This document shows, piece after piece, positions 16,524 to 25,536 of a stretch of DNA of 64,000 bases. The stretch is from the NCBI GenBank assembly GCA_965279255.1, contig OZ257146.1, positions 4,216,001-4,280,000 on the forward strand. Direction: 5' to 3'. The translations under genes were made by a program, and so were the position numbers. This DNA comes from CAMFLJ01 sp965279255 (GTDB lineage Bacteria; Actinomycetota; Acidimicrobiia; Acidimicrobiales; Acidimicrobilacustridaceae). The notes beneath the pieces are model-generated. The model ran no database searches. It worked only from the letters and a program-made list of their open reading frames with translations, and was not told the DNA's origin. The stretch's first letter is position 1. The number at the start of each line of letters is the position of its first letter.

Positions 16524-17866
16524 TGGCCATCACCGACGCCCCGAAGATCATCACCGGCCGGTTCGGCTACGACGACAGCCACACGCTCACGCGCTACGTC
16601 GCCACCGGCGGCTACCAGGCGCTGCGCAAGGCGCTCGAGATGGCGCCCGCCGCCGTGGGTGAAGAGGTCAAGACCGCCAGCCTGCTCGGCCGCGGTGGCG
16701 CCGGCTTCCCCGCCGGCGTGAAGTGGACCCTCGCCCCCGAGGGCGTCTGGCCCCGCTACCTCGTCGTCAACGGCGACGAGAGCGAGCCGGGCACCTACAA
16801 GGACCGCATCCTCATGGAGCGCGATCCCCACCAGCTCATCGAGGGCGTGCTGCTCGCCTGCTACGCCATCGGCGCCGGCCAGGCCTTCCTCTACGTCCGG
16901 GGCGAGATGGCCCTGGCCCAGGAGCGCATCGCCCAGGCCCTCAACGAGGCGTACAAGGCCGGCTACATCGGCCGCAACATCCTCGGCACCGACTACTCGC
17001 TCGACATCGTGCTCACGTGGGGCGCCGGCGCCTACATCGTGGGTGAGGAGACCGCCCTCATCGAGAGCCTCGAGGGCAACCGGGGCATGCCCCGCCTCAA
17101 GCCGCCGTTCTTCCCGGCGGCCAAGGGCCTCTACATGCAGCCCACGATCGTCAACAACGTCGAGACGCTGTCGAACCTCCCGTGGATCATCACCAACGGC
17201 GGCGAGGCCTTCGCCGCCCTCGGCGCCGAGAACTCCCGCGGCACGCGCATGTTCGCCGTGTCGGGTCACGTCCGGAACCCCGGCGTGTTCGAGGTCGAGT
17301 ACGGCGTCACCACGTTCCGCGACCTCATCTACGCCCCCGTCTACGCCGGCGGCATCCGCGACGGCAACCAGATCAAGGCGTTCATCCCCGGTGGCGGCTC
17401 GGCTCCGTGGTTCTTCGAGGAGCACCTCGACCTGCCGCTCGAGAAGGGCACCATCGACCGGGCCGGCTCGATGCTCGGCTCCGGCGCCATCGTCGTGATG
17501 GACGAGACCACCGACGCGGTCAAGGCCGCGCTGCGCCTCGTGCGGTTCTACGCCCGTGAGTCCTGCGGCAAGTGCACGCCCTGCCGTGAGGGCACCACCT
17601 GGCTCGAGCGCATCCTCGGTCGCATCCTCGACGGCAACGGCCGCCCGAGCGACCTCGAGCTGCTCATGGACGTCTGCGACAACATCTCTCCCGGGCTCGC
17701 CTGGCCGCCGAAGCAGACCACCATCTGCCCGCTCGGCCCGTCGGCCACCGCGCCGATCGCGTCCGCCCTCAGCCGCTTCCGCCCCGAGTTCGAGGCCCGC
17801 ATCACCGCGGCCGAGGAAGCCCGCACCTCCGTCCCCGTCGAGTTGAAGGCCCCCTCCCATGCCTGA
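16523..17866 (+). CDS. nuoF: NADH-quinone oxidoreductase subunit F (first complex I)
   Basis: NuoF binds NADH and FMN and carries cluster N3. The protein has 447 residues. The glycine-rich FMN/NADH segments are GRGGAGFPAGVKW and NGDESEPGTYKDR. The [4Fe-4S] ligands are C348, C351 and C354 (ESCGKCTPCREGT) plus C402 (TTICPLG). The ATG at 16523 is chosen because it overlaps the nuoE stop and begins MAITDAPKIITGRF. The frame is open far upstream, but that is out-of-frame nuoE. The gene overlaps nuoG by 8 bases. Confidence 0.96.
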   Translation: MAITDAPKIITGRFGYDDSHTLTRYVATGGYQALRKALEMAPAAVGEEVKTASLLGRGGAGFPAGVKWTLAPEGVWPRYLVVNGDESEPGTYKDRILMERDPHQLIEGVLLACYAIGAGQAFLYVRGEMALAQERIAQALNEAYKAGYIGRNILGTDYSLDIVLTWGAGAYIVGEETALIESLEGNRGMPRLKPPFFPAAKGLYMQPTIVNNVETLSNLPWIITNGGEAFAALGAENSRGTRMFAVSGHVRNPGVFEVEYGVTTFRDLIYAPVYAGGIRDGNQIKAFIPGGGSAPWFFEEHLDLPLEKGTIDRAGSMLGSGAIVVMDETTDAVKAALRLVRFYARESCGKCTPCREGTTWLERILGRILDGNGRPSDLELLMDVCDNISPGLAWPPKQTTICPLGPSATAPIASALSRFRPEFEARITAAEEARTSVPVELKAPSHA

Positions 17867-20552
17867 GCCCGAGGCCCCGCCCGCCGACGGCGTCGTCGTC
17901 GAGATCAACGGCACCGAGATCGTCGCCCGCAAGGGCGAGCTGCTGATCGACGCCGCCGAGCGCACCGGCACCTACATCCCGCGCTTCTGCTACCACGAGC
18001 GGATGCGCCCCGTCGGCATGTGCCGCATGTGCATCGTCGAGGTCGACACCGGCCGCGGCCCGGCGCTCCAGCCGAGCTGCATGCTCGAGTGCACCCCGGG
18101 CATGAAGGTCGACACCGAGTCCGAGCTGACCAAGAAGGTCCAGGACGGCGTCCTCGAGTTCCTCCTGATCAACCACCCGCTCGACTGCCCGGTCTGCGAC
18201 AAGGGCGGCGAGTGCCCCCTGCAGGACCAGACCATGGCCTACGGCCCGGGGGAGTCCCGCTTCGTCGAGGAGAAGCGGCACAAGGAGAAGCCGATCCCGA
18301 TCAGCGACCTGGTGCTGCTCGACCGGGAGCGCTGCATCCTCTGTGACCGCTGCACCCGCTTCGCCAAGGAGGTGGCCGGCGACCCGCTGATCCACTTCAT
18401 CCACCGGGGCAACAACACCGAGGTCAACACCTTCCCCGACGAGCCCTTCTCGTCGTACTTCAGCGGCAACACCGTGCAGATCTGCCCGGTGGGCGCGCTC
18501 ACCGCCTCGAGCTACCGCTTCAAGGCCCGCCCCTGGGACCTCGAGACCACCGAGTCCACCTGCACGCAGTGCTCGGTCGGCTGCCGCATCTCGATCGACT
18601 CCTCCCGCGACCAGGTCCAGCGCTTCGCCGGCGTCGACGTCGACCCGGTCAACTGGGGCTGGCTCTGCGACAAGGGCCGCTTCTCCCAGGACCTCGTCAC
18701 CACCGAGGGCCGCCTCTCCGAGCCGCTCGTGCGCCAGGGCGACGACCTCGTCACCGCCCGCTGGGCCGACGCCCTCAACCGGGCCGCCGACGCGCTGCGC
18801 GGCGCCACCCCCCAGTCGATCGGCGTGATCGGCGGGGCCCGCCTCACCAACGAGGACGCCTACGCCTGGGCCAAGCTCGCCAAGGGCGTGCTCGGCACCG
18901 ACAACGTCGACGCCCAGCTCGGCGACGGCCTCCCGGCCGAGGTCGTGCTCGGCCTGCCCCGCGCCACCATCGACCAGGTCTGCACCCCCGGCGGCACCGT
19001 GCTCCTGCTCGGCCCCGACGCCAAGGAGGAGCTGCCGGTCCTGTTCCTGCGTCTCCGCCACGCCGCCGTGAACGACGGCGTCACCCTCGTCGAGGTCTCG
19101 CCCCGCACCACCGGTCTGAGCCCGCTGGCCAAGGCCTCGCTGCAGCCCCGCCCCGGTGAGGCCGGCGAGCTCGTGCGGGCCCTCGTGGCCACCGCCGACA
19201 CCGACAAGGACATCGCCGGCGTCGCCGCCGCATCCGTCAACGCCGCCCGCGCCCTCATCGCCCGCTCCTCGGGCCCGCTCACCGTCGTGCTCGGCCGGGC
19301 CTCGCTCGCCGAGAGCGCCGCCGGGCTGGTCGACGCCGCCGGCGCCGTGGTCGACGCCCGGCCCGATGCCCGGTTCCTGCCCGCTCTGCGCCGCTCGAAC
19401 GTCAACGGCGCCCTCGACATGGGCCTGGCCCCGGGGCTCCTGCCCGGCCGGGTCACCCTCGACGACGGCCGCGACTGGTTCGCCGGCACCTGGCCCACCG
19501 TGCCCGCCACCGCCGGCCTCGACACCGAGGGCGTGCTGCGGGCCGCGGCCGACGGCCGCATCGACGTGCTGGTGCTGCTCGGCGCCGACCCGCTGGCCGA
19601 CTTCCCCGACCTCGACCTCGCCGAGCGGGCCATCGCCGGTGCCCGAACCATCATCTCGGTCGACACCCTGCTCAACGCCTCGAGCCGCAAGGCCGACATC
19701 GTGCTCGCCGCCGCCGGCTTCGCCGAGAAGGCCGGCACCACCACCAACATCGAGGGCCGGGTGAGCTCGCTGTCGCAGCGGGTCACGCCCCCGGGCACCG
19801 CCCGCCCCGACTGGATGCTGGCCTCCGAGCTGGCGCTGCGCCTCGGCGCCGACCTCGGGTTCACCAACGCCGGTGAGGTCCTGGCCGAGATCGGCCGCAT
19901 CGCCCCGTCGCACCTCGGGCTCACCGCCGAGCTGGTCACCGCCACGCCCGACGGCGTGCTGCTCCCGCTCCCCGTCGAGGCCGAGCCCGCCGCCGACGAC
20001 GAGATCGAGGCCGAGCAGGCCGGTGGCGAGGCCGATGCCGCAGCCGTGCGTGCCGCCGCCTCCGACGACGCCGAGGTGATCGAGGCCGAGACGGCCGCCG
20101 CCACCGAGGCCGAGGGCGAGGCCACCGCCGACGCCCAGGCCGACGACGCCGTTCCCGCCGAGCAGCCCCCGGCCAACCCGGTGCTGGTCAGCTTCGCCGC
20201 CGGTGCCCCCGCCCCGGTGCCGCCGCTCGACGCCTACGCGTTCCGGCTGGTGGCCACCCGCAAGCTGTACGACCAGGGCACCATGGTGCAGGCCAGCGCG
20301 CAGCTGGCGGGCCTGGCCCCCGGCACCACCGCCCGCATCAACCCCTACGACGCCGACCGCCTCGGCGTGGTCGGCGGCGACCGGGTCGTGCTGCGCTCGG
20401 CCCGCACCTCGCTGACCCTCCCGGTCCACCCCGACACCGGGGTTCCCCGCGGTGCGGTCGCCCTGGTGCTGAACCAGGCCGACGCCCGCGTCGGCGACCT
20501 CATCGCGGTCGACGGTCCGGTCACCGAGCTGCACATCGAGACGGCCTCGTGA
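17859..20552 (+). CDS. nuoG: NADH-quinone oxidoreductase subunit G (first complex I)
   Basis: NuoG is the large Fe-S subunit of the NADH module, 897 residues. In order: a [2Fe-2S] domain (C44, C55, C58, C74), a Cys/His N5-type segment, two [4Fe-4S] sites (DCPVCDKGGECPLQ and CILCDRCTRFAKEV), and an extra N7-type site (CTQCSVGC ... WLCDKGRF). A molybdopterin-oxidoreductase-like domain follows without an active cofactor site. Residues about 705-770 form an Ala/Glu/Asp-only linker, and the tail resembles a molybdopterin dinucleotide-binding domain. It ends the ABCDEFG block. A 120-base gap with two hairpins separates it from nuoH. Confidence 0.94.
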   Translation: MPEPEAPPADGVVVEINGTEIVARKGELLIDAAERTGTYIPRFCYHERMRPVGMCRMCIVEVDTGRGPALQPSCMLECTPGMKVDTESELTKKVQDGVLEFLLINHPLDCPVCDKGGECPLQDQTMAYGPGESRFVEEKRHKEKPIPISDLVLLDRERCILCDRCTRFAKEVAGDPLIHFIHRGNNTEVNTFPDEPFSSYFSGNTVQICPVGALTASSYRFKARPWDLETTESTCTQCSVGCRISIDSSRDQVQRFAGVDVDPVNWGWLCDKGRFSQDLVTTEGRLSEPLVRQGDDLVTARWADALNRAADALRGATPQSIGVIGGARLTNEDAYAWAKLAKGVLGTDNVDAQLGDGLPAEVVLGLPRATIDQVCTPGGTVLLLGPDAKEELPVLFLRLRHAAVNDGVTLVEVSPRTTGLSPLAKASLQPRPGEAGELVRALVATADTDKDIAGVAAASVNAARALIARSSGPLTVVLGRASLAESAAGLVDAAGAVVDARPDARFLPALRRSNVNGALDMGLAPGLLPGRVTLDDGRDWFAGTWPTVPATAGLDTEGVLRAAADGRIDVLVLLGADPLADFPDLDLAERAIAGARTIISVDTLLNASSRKADIVLAAAGFAEKAGTTTNIEGRVSSLSQRVTPPGTARPDWMLASELALRLGADLGFTNAGEVLAEIGRIAPSHLGLTAELVTATPDGVLLPLPVEAEPAADDEIEAEQAGGEADAAAVRAAASDDAEVIEAETAAATEAEGEATADAQADDAVPAEQPPANPVLVSFAAGAPAPVPPLDAYAFRLVATRKLYDQGTMVQASAQLAGLAPGTTARINPYDADRLGVVGGDRVVLRSARTSLTLPVHPDTGVPRGAVALVLNQADARVGDLIAVDGPVTELHIETAS

Positions 20553-20580
20553 GCGCCGCCCCGACCACGAGCTTGCGCCG

Positions 20581-20620
20581 GCCCACCGCCGTGCGGTGGG
20601 CTTGGCCGTCCACCACGGCC
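20581..20620 (+). other. Paired hairpins between nuoG and nuoH
   Basis: GCCCACCGC (20581-20589) pairs perfectly with GCGGTGGGC (20593-20601) around CGT. GGCCGT (20604-20609) pairs with ACGGCC (20615-20620). They sit in the only real gap inside the nuo operon. They could be a partial terminator that lowers expression of the membrane-arm genes, or an RNA processing or stability element. No U-tract is present. Confidence 0.5.
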
Positions 20621-20672
20621 GCCGCCCCTTCGGGCGCCCGTTCCCCGCTCTGCCGAACCGGAGGCGATCCCG

Positions 20673-21881
20673 ATGCTCGGAGGTGACCCGCTCCTCAGCG
20701 GCCAGGTCGACCTCGCCGTGGTGCTCATCGTCCTGCTGAAGGTCGTGCTGGTCTTCGCGTTCCTGCTCGTGGCCACGATGTTGATGATCTGGTTCGAGCG
20801 CAAGGTCGTCGGCGACCTCCAGAACCGCATCGGCCCCAACACCGCCGGCCCCTTCGGCATCCTCCAGACCCTCGCCGACGGCATCAAGTTCTTCTTCAAG
20901 GAGGACCTGCTCCCCGACAAGGCCGAGCGCCGGGTGTTCATCCTCGCCCCGCTGCTCACCGTGGTCCCGGCGTTCCTGCTGTTCAGCATCGTGCCCTTCG
21001 GTGGTGACTTCTCCAACGGCAGCGACGGCACCGTCGAGATCTTCGGCCACACCACCTACCTGCAGCTGGCCAACCCCCCGATCGGCATCCTCTTCGCCCT
21101 GGCGATGTCGTCGATCGCGGTCTACGGCGTGATGCTCGCCGGCTGGTCCTCGGGCTCGAAGTACCCGCTGCTCGGTGCGGTGCGGGCCTCGGCCCAGATG
21201 GTGTCCTACGAGGCGGCTCTCGGCCTCTCGGTGTGCGCCGTCGTGCTCACCACCGGCTCGCTCGAGACCCATCAGATCGTGTCCTTCCAGGCCGGCGACG
21301 GCTGGGGCGGCATCGTCCCGAACTGGAACCTGCTGGTGGCCGGCTTCGTGCCGTTCGTCGTGTTCCTGCTGGCCAGCCAGGCCGAGCTGAACCGCCCGCC
21401 GTTCGACCTCGTCGAGGCCGAGCAGGAGCTCGTCGGCAGCTACCACACCGAGTACAGCTCGATCCGCTTCGCCCTCTTCTTCGTGGCCGAGTTCATGAAC
21501 TCGGTCACCATGGCCGCCATCATCGTCACCCTCTTCCTCGGCGGTCCCGCCGGCCCCGCGCCGATCGGCCCGGGCTGGCTGTGGGGCGTCTTCTGGTTCC
21601 TCCTGAAGACGGTGATCCTCCTCTTCGGCTTCGTCTGGGTCCGCGGCACGCTTCCCCGTGTCCGCTACGACCAGCTGATGGACCTGGGCTGGAAGGTCCT
21701 CATCCCGCTCTCCATCGGTTGGCTGCTCGTGCTCGCCACGTTCCACGTGGCCCGCGATCAGGGCTGGAACGGCATCGTGGTCGTCGCCATCGCCGGCACG
21801 ATCGGCCTGATCTTCTTCGGGCTGTTGCGGTTCGCCATCGCCACCTCGAAGGCCAAGCGCCTGGAAGGGGTCATCGACTGA
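20673..21881 (+). CDS. nuoH: NADH-quinone oxidoreductase subunit H (first complex I)
   Basis: NuoH is the membrane subunit under the quinone cavity, 402 residues with about eight to nine helices. The family segments FERKVVGDLQNRIGPNTAGP and DGIKFFFKED are present. So is the acidic loop AELNRPPFDLVEAEQELVGS, which contributes to the E-channel. The ATG follows CGGAGG by about 8 bases. The stop overlaps the nuoI start (TGATG). Confidence 0.95.
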   Translation: MLGGDPLLSGQVDLAVVLIVLLKVVLVFAFLLVATMLMIWFERKVVGDLQNRIGPNTAGPFGILQTLADGIKFFFKEDLLPDKAERRVFILAPLLTVVPAFLLFSIVPFGGDFSNGSDGTVEIFGHTTYLQLANPPIGILFALAMSSIAVYGVMLAGWSSGSKYPLLGAVRASAQMVSYEAALGLSVCAVVLTTGSLETHQIVSFQAGDGWGGIVPNWNLLVAGFVPFVVFLLASQAELNRPPFDLVEAEQELVGSYHTEYSSIRFALFFVAEFMNSVTMAAIIVTLFLGGPAGPAPIGPGWLWGVFWFLLKTVILLFGFVWVRGTLPRVRYDQLMDLGWKVLIPLSIGWLLVLATFHVARDQGWNGIVVVAIAGTIGLIFFGLLRFAIATSKAKRLEGVID

Positions 21882-22600
21882 TGGGCTACCTCGGAGGCTT
21901 CCTCGTGAGCCTGCGCCAGATGGGGCGCAAGCAGCGGGTCACCACGCAGTACCCCAAGGAGAAGGCACCCAAGCCGATCCGGGTGCACGGTCGTCACGTC
22001 CTCAACCGCTACGAGGACGGCATGGAGAAGTGCATCGGCTGCGAGCTCTGCGCCGGTGTCTGCCCCGCCCGCTGCATCTACGTCCGTGGCGCCGACAACC
22101 CGGCCGACGACCCCGTCAGCCCGGGCGAGCGCTACGGCTACATCTACGAGATCAACTACCTCCGGTGCATCCACTGCGACCTCTGCGTCGAGGCCTGCCC
22201 CACCGAGGCCATCACCGAGTCGAAGATGTTCGAGTTCTCCTTCACCAACCGGGCCGACGCCATCTACACCAAGGCCGAGCTCGTGGTCGCCGACGACGGC
22301 ATGCCCCAGAAGCTCCCCTGGGAGGACTGGCGCCCGGGTGAGGACCTCCACACCTCGGCCTGGATGCGCGCCACCGCCCCGTCGGGCGACGCCCGGTTCG
22401 AGGGCGTCGTGGGCTGGTCGGGCGAGCTGGGCTACGGCCTGCGGGCGCCCGAGGCCGGCCAGGACCTCAAGGACGCCGTCAGCACCCCGCCCGAGATGAT
22501 CGACGAGCACGGCCACGACCCCGAGCCCCACGGCACGGTCGGCCACGACGGCCTCATCCACGACGACGCCGATCACGACGACGAGCACGGGGGCCACTGA
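21881..22600 (+). CDS. nuoI: NADH-quinone oxidoreductase subunit I (first complex I) with His-rich tail
   Basis: NuoI carries clusters N6a and N6b. The two ferredoxin motifs are CIGCELCAGVCP (C51, C54, C57, C61) and CIHCDLCVEACP (C96, C99, C102, C106). The protein has 239 residues against about 165-180 for compact homologues. The extra 32-residue tail is rich in His, Asp and Glu (for example HDDADHDDEHGGH) and could bind metal ions. The NuoI of the second operon lacks this tail. It is coupled to nuoH by an overlapping start. Confidence 0.94.
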   Translation: MGYLGGFLVSLRQMGRKQRVTTQYPKEKAPKPIRVHGRHVLNRYEDGMEKCIGCELCAGVCPARCIYVRGADNPADDPVSPGERYGYIYEINYLRCIHCDLCVEACPTEAITESKMFEFSFTNRADAIYTKAELVVADDGMPQKLPWEDWRPGEDLHTSAWMRATAPSGDARFEGVVGWSGELGYGLRAPEAGQDLKDAVSTPPEMIDEHGHDPEPHGTVGHDGLIHDDADHDDEHGGH

Positions 22601-22602
22601 TC

Positions 22603-23211
22603 ATGACCGTCGAATCCGTCGTCTTCGCCACCTGCGCGGTGATCGTGCTGTTCGGTGGCCTGGGTGTCGTGCTGTCACGCAACCCGGTCCACTCGGCGCT
22701 GAACCTGGTGGCCACCCTCTTCGCCATCGCCGTGCTGTTCCTCAACCTCGACGCCCAGCTCCTGGCCGCGGTGCAGGTCATCGTCTACACCGGCGCCATC
22801 GTCGTGCTCATCCTCTTCGTGATGATGCTGCTCGGCGTCGAGACCGAGGACGACCTCGAGACCGAGCCCCTCGTCAGCCAGCGGATCTTCGCCGTCCTGG
22901 TCGGCGTCGTCGTCGTCGGTGCGGTCCTCGCCGTGCTGATCGTCGGCCAGTCCGCGGCCGTCACCGGCATGCACTCGGTCACCCAGGCGCTGCAGTCCGG
23001 CACGAGCAACGTCAAGCAGCTGGGTCGCGAGCTGTTCACCACCTACGTCTTCCCGCTCGAGGTCACCGCCGGCCTGCTCACCGTCGCGGTGGTCGGTGCG
23101 GTCGTGCTCTCCCGCCGGCCGAAGGACGTCCAGCCCATCCCGGAGCCCGAGTCCATGACCGATCAGGGTGACGACCCGCTCACCACCTCCACCGAGGAGG
23201 GCGCGCACTGA
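22603..23211 (+). CDS. nuoJ: NADH-quinone oxidoreductase subunit J (first complex I)
   Basis: The membrane subunit has 202 residues and five helices. The conserved NPVHSALNLVATLFAIAVLF and the pi-bulge helix region VIVYTGAIVVLILFVMMLLG are visible. The soluble acidic tail (DQGDDPLTTSTEEGAH) is longer than usual. The ATG lies 2 bases after the nuoI stop, and the stop shares a base with the nuoK start. Confidence 0.93.
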   Translation: MTVESVVFATCAVIVLFGGLGVVLSRNPVHSALNLVATLFAIAVLFLNLDAQLLAAVQVIVYTGAIVVLILFVMMLLGVETEDDLETEPLVSQRIFAVLVGVVVVGAVLAVLIVGQSAAVTGMHSVTQALQSGTSNVKQLGRELFTTYVFPLEVTAGLLTVAVVGAVVLSRRPKDVQPIPEPESMTDQGDDPLTTSTEEGAH

Positions 23212-23519
23212 TGACGGACAACCTCCTGCTGTTCCACCTCGGGCTCGCGGCCATCCTCTTCGGCATCGGCGGCGTCGGGCTGCTGATCCGCCGCAACCCA
23301 CTGGTGATGATCATGTGCGTCGAGCTCATGCTCAACGCCGTGAACCTCACGTTCGTCACGTTCGGCCGCATGCTGAACGACATCTCCGGTCAGGTGATCG
23401 TGTTCTTCGTGCTCGTGGTGGCTGCCGCCGAGGTCGTGGTCGGGCTCGGCCTGATCGTGGCCCTCTCCCGCCGCAAGCCCGGCGCCAACGCCGACGACCT
23501 CCGACTGCTGAGGGGGTAG
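23211..23519 (+). CDS. nuoK: NADH-quinone oxidoreductase subunit K (first complex I)
   Basis: This three-helix membrane subunit of 102 residues has the usual family length. The proton-path glutamates are in MIMCVELMLNAVNL and VVAAAEVVVGLGL. It is coupled to nuoJ by a one-base overlap and followed 7 bases later by nuoL. Confidence 0.94.
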   Translation: MTDNLLLFHLGLAAILFGIGGVGLLIRRNPLVMIMCVELMLNAVNLTFVTFGRMLNDISGQVIVFFVLVVAAAEVVVGLGLIVALSRRKPGANADDLRLLRG

Positions 23520-23526
23520 GCGCGCC

Positions 23527-25536
23527 ATGGTCGAACTCCTCTGGCTGATCCCTGCCCTGCCTCTGGCCGGCTTCCTGGTCCTGCTGCTCTTCGGCAAGCG
23601 GATCGGCGAGCCCTTCGCCGGCTGGCTCGGCACCGCCATGGTCGGGCTGGCGTTCCTCGTCGCTCTGATCGTCTTCGCCGGGCTCTGGAACCAGCCCGAG
23701 CACACCTACGAGCTCTCGCTGTTCTCCTGGATCCCCGCCGGCGACTTCTCGGTCGACATCGGGTTCCTGCTCGACCCGCTGTCGATGACGATGGTGCTGT
23801 TCATCACCGGCATCGCCGCCCTGATCCACCTGTACTCGATCGGGTACATGCACGGTGACAGCCGCTTCCCTCGGTTCTTCACCTACCTGAACCTGTTCGT
23901 CTTCTCCATGCTGATCCTGGTCCTGGGCGACAACCTCGTCCTGACCTTCCTCGGCTGGGAGGGCGTGGGCGCCTGCTCGTACTTCCTCATCGCCTTCTGG
24001 TTCGAGAAGGACGCCAACGCCACCGCCGGCAAGAAGGCCTTCATCACCAACCGCGTCGGTGACTGGGGCTTCATGGTGGCGATCTTCGTCACCTTCTTCA
24101 CCTTCGGCTCGGTGAAGTACAGCGAGTTCCTCGGGATGTCGCCCGGCGTGGCCCAGACCACCGCCACCTTCATCGCCGTGCTGCTCTTCATCGGCGCCAT
24201 CGGCAAGTCGGCGCAGATCCCGCTGTTCATCTGGCTCCCCGACGCCATGGCCGGCCCCACCCCGGTCTCGGCGCTCATCCACGCCGCCACCATGGTCACC
24301 GCCGGCGTCTACCTGCTCGTGCGGGTGAACCCGATCCTGGCCGCCTCGGCCGACTGGCTGCCCTGGCTCATCGCCATCGTGGGCTGCGCCACGGCGTTCC
24401 TCGCCGCCACCATCGCCATCGCCCAGACCGACATCAAGAAGGTGCTGGCGTACTCCACCGTCAGCCAGCTCGGCTACATGTTCCTGGCGGTCGGCTCGGG
24501 CGGCTACAGCGCGGCGATCTTCCACATGATCACCCACGCCTTCTTCAAGGCCTGCCTGTTCCTCGGCGCCGGCTCGGTGATCCACGGCATGCACGACCAG
24601 CAGGACATGCGGTACATGGGCGCCCTGCGCAAGATCATGCCGATCACCGCCATCACCTTCATGATCGGCTGGCTGGCGATCTCGGGTGTGATCCCCTTCT
24701 CCGGCTTCTGGTCGAAGGACGACGTCCTCTCCTACGCCCTGCACAAGAACTTCTTCCTGTACCTCTTCGGCCTGATCGCCGCTCTGATGACGGCCTTCTA
24801 CATGACCCGTGAGGTCGTGCTCGTCTTCTTCGGCAAGGCCCGCTGGGGCGAGAGCGCCGAGGCCGAGCTGGCCAACCTGCAGGCCCACGGCGTCGGCTCC
24901 GGCGCCACCCAGCTCAACGCGGCGGGCACCGACGATCCCCATGACGCCGACGGCCCGCTGCTGGTCGACGACATCGAGCACGCCAAATCCGTGCACCCCC
25001 ACGAGTCGGTGTGGATGATGACCGTGCCGCTGATCGTGCTGGCGTTCTTCGCCGCCATCGCCGGCGTGCTGAACCTGCCCTTCTCCGAGAACATGGAGTT
25101 CCTCAACCGGTGGCTGGAGCCGGTGATCGGGCAGTACCAGACCCACCTCGACGAGAGCACGCTCCAGCTGATCGTCGAGCTCACGGTCTCCACGATCTTC
25201 GCCTTCACCGGCATCGGCCTGGCCTACGTGGTCTACGTGAAGCGCAAGTTCCCGGCCAGGAAGATCGAGCTGCCGTTCCTGTACCACGGCTGGTACATCG
25301 ACCACGGCGTCACCGTCTTCATGGGTGGCCCGGGCCGCAAGCTCTTCGACCTCGTCGCCCTGTTCGACCGGGTCGTGATCGACGGCGCCGTCAACGGCGT
25401 CGGCAAGCTCACCCGTGGGGGAGCCCTCCGGCTGCGCGGCGTCCAGAACGGCTATGTGCGCTGGTACGCGCTCATGATCGGCCTCGGCGCGGTCCTCATC
25501 ATCGCCTTCGTCCTGACCCAGGTGTCCTTCACATGA
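23527..25536 (+). CDS. nuoL: NADH-quinone oxidoreductase subunit L (first complex I)
   Basis: NuoL is the distal antiporter-like proton-pumping subunit, 669 residues with about 16 helices. Conserved elements include FLGWEGVGACSYFLIAFWF, GKSAQIPLFIWLPDAMAGPT, PVSALIHAATMVTAGVYL and DIKKVLAYSTVSQLGYMF. A soluble acidic loop lies at about 440-490 (HDADGPLLVDDIEHAKS), before the last helices. The last four bases overlap the nuoM start (ATGA). Confidence 0.95.
   Translation: MVELLWLIPALPLAGFLVLLLFGKRIGEPFAGWLGTAMVGLAFLVALIVFAGLWNQPEHTYELSLFSWIPAGDFSVDIGFLLDPLSMTMVLFITGIAALIHLYSIGYMHGDSRFPRFFTYLNLFVFSMLILVLGDNLVLTFLGWEGVGACSYFLIAFWFEKDANATAGKKAFITNRVGDWGFMVAIFVTFFTFGSVKYSEFLGMSPGVAQTTATFIAVLLFIGAIGKSAQIPLFIWLPDAMAGPTPVSALIHAATMVTAGVYLLVRVNPILAASADWLPWLIAIVGCATAFLAATIAIAQTDIKKVLAYSTVSQLGYMFLAVGSGGYSAAIFHMITHAFFKACLFLGAGSVIHGMHDQQDMRYMGALRKIMPITAITFMIGWLAISGVIPFSGFWSKDDVLSYALHKNFFLYLFGLIAALMTAFYMTREVVLVFFGKARWGESAEAELANLQAHGVGSGATQLNAAGTDDPHDADGPLLVDDIEHAKSVHPHESVWMMTVPLIVLAFFAAIAGVLNLPFSENMEFLNRWLEPVIGQYQTHLDESTLQLIVELTVSTIFAFTGIGLAYVVYVKRKFPARKIELPFLYHGWYIDHGVTVFMGGPGRKLFDLVALFDRVVIDGAVNGVGKLTRGGALRLRGVQNGYVRWYALMIGLGAVLIIAFVLTQVSFT

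Noticed and set aside
17802..21746. A minus-strand open frame of over 1,300 codons opposite nuoF-nuoH
   Set aside because: It mirrors the GC-rich third positions of the nuo genes on the other strand. The translation is Gly/Val/Asp/His/Arg-rich without domains, and there is no ribosome site. The plus strand has full, recognisable genes.
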